Source: Petralouisia muris
GTDB taxonomy: Bacteria > Bacillota > Clostridia > Lachnospirales > Lachnospiraceae
Direction of reading: 5' to 3'
NCBI RefSeq assembly: GCF_004793545.1
Contig: NZ_SRYA01000039.1
Span: 1 to 44,957 of the forward strand
Length of the DNA stretch: 44,957 bases
The notes beneath the pieces are model-generated. The model did no database searches. It had not been told where the DNA came from and was given only the letters and a program-made list of their open reading frames with translations. The translations under genes and the position numbers were made by a program. Positions 41,917 to 44,957 of the stretch are shown here, piece by piece. Position 1 is the stretch's first letter. Each line of letters starts with the position of its first letter.

Positions 41917-43443
41917 ATGAAAAAGGGACAGACATATGTTGGCAGGGTGGAAAAGGTTATATTTCCCAATAAGGGAATCATCAAATTAGAAGACGGCAAA
42001 ACTGTTGTGGTAAAAAATGTAACGTCAGGGCAGAAAATATCTTTTTCCATCAATAAAGTCAGAAAAGGAAAGGGAGAGGGCAGGCTTTTGGAAGTTTTGG
42101 AAAAATCTCCTTTGGAACTGGAATCCGTGCCATGTGAACATTTCGGCGTCTGCGGTGGATGTACTTTTTTAAATTTGGACTATCAAACTCAGCTGGATTT
42201 GAAAGAACAGCAAGTAAAAGAATTGCTGAAACCGGTGTGTGCTCATTATGAGGATGAGGACAGCAGCTTGCCTTTTGAAAAGAAATTTGAGGGGATCAGG
42301 AGAAGCCCAAGGCAGTTTGAATATCGGAATAAGATGGAGTTTTCTTTTGGAGACAGCTATAAGGACGGCCCTTTGTCACTGGGAATGCATAAGAGAGGAA
42401 GTTTTCATGATATTGTGACGGTGCATGGATGCCGAATTGTGGATCAGGATTATTCTGAGATTTTGTCAGCGGCATTATCCTATTTTCAAAATTATGAAAA
42501 TCCTATGGATGATTCGGAAGGAAATAGAGGAGTTCCCTATTACCATAAGATGCATCATACTGGATATTTACGTCATCTTCTGGTACGCAAAGGGGCAAAA
42601 ACCGGAGAGATTCTGGTGGATTTGGTGACGACTACCCAGATTCAGGGGGAAGCGGAAGAAAAGCTGCTGACAGGATTTCGGGATATGCTTCTTTCGTTGG
42701 AATTAGAGGGAAAGATTACAGGGATTTTGAATACTCATAATGACAGTTTGGCAGATGCCGTGATCAATCAGGGCACCAGAATTCTGTATGGGCAGGATTA
42801 CTTTTATGAAGAACTCTTGGGGCTGCGGTTTCGTATTACCCCCTTTTCTTTTTTCCAGACTAATTCGTTAGGAGCAGAGGTTTTGTATGAGACGGTCAGG
42901 GAATATATAGCGGATGCCGGAAATGGAAAGATTGTTTATGATTTGTACAGCGGTACAGGGACTATTGCCCAGATTCTTGCGCCTGCGGCGAAACAGGTGA
43001 TTGGCGTGGAACTTGTGGAAGAAGCAGTGGAAGCGGCAAAGGAGAATGCACGGCTGAATCAGTTGGATAATTGTGAATTTATTGCAGGAGATGTAATGAA
43101 GGCATTGGAACAGATTGAACAAAAGCCGGATGTAATCGTACTGGACCCGCCCAGAGAAGGAATTCATCCTAAGGCTTTAGAGAGGATTATCCGATATGGC
43201 GTAGAGAAAATGGTTTATATTTCTTGTAAGCCTACCAGTTTGGCAAGGGATTTGGAGGTGCTGCAGGCAAGGGGGTATATGGTGGAGCGGGTTTGCTGTG
43301 TGGATATGTTTCCGGCTTCTGCTAATATAGAGACTGTCTGCCTCTTGGGAAACCGAAATGCAAAGCTGGATACCCATTTGAAACTGAGCCTGAGTATGGA
43401 TGATTATTACAGGATTAAGGAAGAGGGTAAAAATAACCAATAG
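41917..43443 (+). CDS. rlmD: 23S rRNA (uracil-5-)-methyltransferase
   Basis: 508 residues from the ATG at 41917, directly after CAGGAGG. The N-terminal TRAM domain (KKGQTYVGRVEKVIFPNKG) is followed by an Fe-S binding region with C73, C79, C82 (CEHFGVCGGC) and C172 (VHGCRIV), then the SAM-dependent methyltransferase core: YDLYSGTGTIAQILA, VIGVELVEEAV, VLDPPREGIHP, and the nucleophile C437 in YISCKPTSLARDL. It methylates uracil C5 in 23S rRNA (RlmD/RlmCD or TrmFO-like target not determined by sequence alone). It ends 28 bp before its terminator. Confidence 0.92.
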   Translation: MKKGQTYVGRVEKVIFPNKGIIKLEDGKTVVVKNVTSGQKISFSINKVRKGKGEGRLLEVLEKSPLELESVPCEHFGVCGGCTFLNLDYQTQLDLKEQQVKELLKPVCAHYEDEDSSLPFEKKFEGIRRSPRQFEYRNKMEFSFGDSYKDGPLSLGMHKRGSFHDIVTVHGCRIVDQDYSEILSAALSYFQNYENPMDDSEGNRGVPYYHKMHHTGYLRHLLVRKGAKTGEILVDLVTTTQIQGEAEEKLLTGFRDMLLSLELEGKITGILNTHNDSLADAVINQGTRILYGQDYFYEELLGLRFRITPFSFFQTNSLGAEVLYETVREYIADAGNGKIVYDLYSGTGTIAQILAPAAKQVIGVELVEEAVEAAKENARLNQLDNCEFIAGDVMKALEQIEQKPDVIVLDPPREGIHPKALERIIRYGVEKMVYISCKPTSLARDLEVLQARGYMVERVCCVDMFPASANIETVCLLGNRNAKLDTHLKLSLSMDDYYRIKEEGKNNQ

Positions 43444-43470
43444 CCAAATTTAATACACTGAACTAAAGCG

Positions 43471-43508
43471 ATAGCTGCTGATGCGAAAACATTGGCAGTT
43501 ATTTTTTT
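43471..43508 (+). terminator. Terminator of rlmD
   Basis: ATAGCTGC (43471-43478) pairs with GCAGTTAT (43495-43502), the inner ATG/CAT extends the stem around GCGAAAA, and seven T follow (43502-43508). The group II intron starts 1 base after the T-run, the preferred insertion point of class C group II introns. Confidence 0.75.
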
Positions 43509-43910
43509 GGTGTGCCCGGTGGGCACACGTTCTAACGGGTGAAAGTCCCCAATCCGCCCGGCAGTGGGAAGGATACAGCCGAAGCCAAGGGTGTCCACCG
43601 TGAGGTGGAATCTGAAGAAAGGATCAGGCAAAACTCTGGCTTGCTACATTTGAGGCTAAATACAGGGATAAGGTTGCCAAACAAACCAAAGTCCGATAAC
43701 TGCACGGAACTGTAGTTAGTAGTTATGGAGTGAGTATAAGAGGGAAAGAGCGTGTGAGTACCCGGGGAGGTCTCGTGGACGCATCCAAAGTGATAGAACA
43801 TTCGCAGGAGCGGTTGAAACAAGATTTACCACGAGAAGTCAGCAGAGGTCATAGTGCCACTACGGTTGCAAATGTGGTGGGAAGGACTGAACTTTAGGAG
43901 ATGTGAGTAA

Positions 43911-44736
43911 ATGAATGTGACCAAAGATGGGTTTAAGAACAGACAACTTCATATGGAAGACTACCTGCAAATGGTATCTGCGGAACAGAAAGAGTATGCA
44001 GGAGTGTCCGTCTATCAGCGGATTACTGAAAACAACCACATCATCACGGACTTTTGGACGGACAATCTACTGGAACTGATTTTACGGAAAGACAACTTAA
44101 ACAGGGCTTACAGGAAAGTGAAATCAAACAAAGGCAAAGGCGGAATAGACGGAATGCAGGTGGATGGACTTCTACCCTACCTGAAAGAAAACCAGAGCGA
44201 AATCATCCGGAAGATACGGGAAGGGAAATATAAACCCAACCCAGTCCGCAGGGTAGAAATACCCAAGGAAGAGAAAGGCAAGGTCAGGAAATTAGGAATA
44301 CCAACAGTTGTAGACCGCCTGATTCAGCAGGCAGTTACACAGGAATTGACGCCGCTGTTTGAACCACAGTTTTCAGAGAACAGCTATGGGTTCAGGCGGG
44401 GGAGGAGCCAGCATGACGCATTGAAGGCCTGCAAGAAGAATGTAGACGAAGGGTATGTGTATGTGGTAAGCATGGATTTGGAGAAATTCTTCGATACAGT
44501 GAACCACAGCAAGCTGATAGAAGTGCTGTCACGGACAATCAAGGACGGACGTGTCATATCGCTGATACACAAATACCTGAACGCAGGAGTATTGCAGAAG
44601 GGATTTTTCGAGAAAACGGAGGAAGGCGTGCCACAGGGCGGGCCGTTAAGTCCGCTGTGTGGGAACGTGACGCTGAATGAGCTGGATAAGGAACTGGAAC
44701 GCAGGGGGCACCGGTTCGTGAGATATGCGGACGACG
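43911..44736 (+). pseudogene. ltrA: Reverse transcriptase/maturase of intron 1, interrupted at YADD
   Basis: The frame starts at the ATG 43911 (AGGAG 10 bases upstream) and covers the RT fingers and palm through 275 codons: GIDGMQVDGLLPYLK, VRRVEIPKEEKGKVRKLGIP, DRLIQQAV, YGFRRGRSQHDA, the catalytic-Asp motif VVSMDLEKFFDTVNH, EGVPQGGPLSPL, and RYADD (Y272-D275). Directly after YADD the sequence changes to the 5' end of another group II intron (GTGCG at 44737); the apparent stop at 44766-44768 is inside that second intron. The gene could be restored only if the inner intron splices out of the RNA. Confidence 0.88.
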
Positions 44737-44957
44737 GTGCGCCACGAAGGCGAGTCCAAGTAGCGTAGCTGCTTGAAGACAGCTATGCTGTACAGATGAT
44801 GGCGGAGGGCCCGCCGGAACCGCCATGCAGGTGGAGGTTTCAAACCACCCTAAGGTGCTGTAGCCAAAAGCTATGGCATTGAGCGTTAGGGAAAAGGCGG
44901 ATATAACTGTCAGGTGAGTGTGAAGGAGATGAATGAACATATGAACCGCTTACGGAA
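44737..44957 (+). mobile_element. Group II intron 2 (inner), 5' part
   Basis: Starts with GTGCG at 44737, the consensus bacterial group II 5' splice end, inside the YADD region of intron 1's RT. It continues with structured sequence (AAGGCGAGTCCAAG, GGTGGAGGTTTCAAACCACC hairpin at about 44830-44850) up to its own ORF start at 44929. The rest lies outside the window. The first base of RT codon 276 (44736) is the last base of the 5' exon. Confidence 0.8.
44929..44957 (+). CDS. Start of the intron 2 reverse transcriptase (partial)
   Basis: ATG at 44929, preceded by GAAGGAG with very short spacing; the visible frame MNEHMNRLR is open to the window edge. The position about 190 nt after the intron 5' end agrees with an intron-encoded ORF. 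The identity is inferred from context only, because no RT motif is reached. Confidence 0.45.

Larger units (their letters stand above)
43510..44957 (+). mobile_element. Group II intron 1 (outer), 3' part outside the window
   Basis: The 5' end GTGTGCCC at 43510 fits the conserved GUGYG intron start. The next 390 bases look like the RNA domains I-III of a bacterial group II intron (TTCTAACGGGTGAAAGTCCC and GAGAAGTCAGCAGAGGTCAT are characteristic stretches), followed by the intron-encoded reverse transcriptase in domain IV. The insertion point immediately after the rlmD terminator T-run points to the class C habit. The RT is interrupted by a second intron at 44737; the remaining RT, domains V and VI and the 3' exon are beyond the window. 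Confidence 0.85.

Noticed and set aside
1-44957. CRISPR array
   Set aside because: No regularly spaced identical repeats with unique spacers anywhere; the direct repeats seen have two copies or are coding.

Overview
The window looks like chromosomal DNA of a low-to-middle GC Gram-positive anaerobe of the Clostridia, most likely a Lachnospiraceae member. This is inferred from the strong AGGAGG-type ribosome binding sites, several TTG/GTG starts, a T-box leader, the gene order polA - coaE - FtsA-like - YycJ-type hydrolase - ACT/UPF0210 pair, and the style of the proteins. Nearly all genes run on the + strand.

Left end (1-2.4 kb): the decayed inner end of an integrated element. It holds the tail of an IS110-type transposase, a broken membrane-protein remnant, a coiled-coil remnant and a tyrosine integrase broken by two frameshifts and one stop. 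The integrase lies directly against the 3' end of a tRNA-Leu(CAA), a classical island attachment point.

Housekeeping block (2.5-17.2 kb): Xaa-Pro aminopeptidase; DNA polymerase I that has lost its proofreading residues; a 1081-residue reading frame joining dephospho-CoA kinase to an FtsA-like actin-fold protein; a YycJ-type metallo-hydrolase; the ACT/UPF0210 pair; a very acidic membrane protein with coding repeats; hisH-hisF; and uracil-DNA glycosylase.

Transport block (17.2-24.3 kb): a promoter, structured leader and terminator precede a cobalt ECF transporter (cbiQ, cbiO, an HD-domain gene, cbiM, cbiN). A tryptophan T-box (specifier TGG) then controls a three-gene ABC uptake system of TrpXYZ type.

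Surface block (24.5-35.5 kb): a secreted Big_2 Ig-like protein, an Mrp-type Fe-S carrier, then a compact Tad/Flp-like assembly locus. That locus has a CpaF-type ATPase, one fused TadB/TadC-like membrane protein, three tiny paralogous hydrophobic proteins of 33-53 residues, three one-TM proteins (one with an InlB-type repeat) and a 1224-residue secreted InlB-repeat protein. A long cruciform lies between the first small protein and the ATPase. No prepilin peptidase or TadE/CpaB/CpaE set is visible. This is the best candidate here for a poorly described system.

Right end (35.7-45 kb): an orphan NMT1-type lipoprotein on the - strand, a PHP phosphatase-like gene, a YerC-type TrpR-like regulator, a DUF1836 protein, pcrA, a small acidic-tailed membrane protein and an RlmD-type rRNA methyltransferase. 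Just behind the rlmD terminator sits a group II intron whose reverse transcriptase is itself interrupted, immediately after its YADD motif, by the 5' part of a second group II intron that runs off the window (a nested intron).
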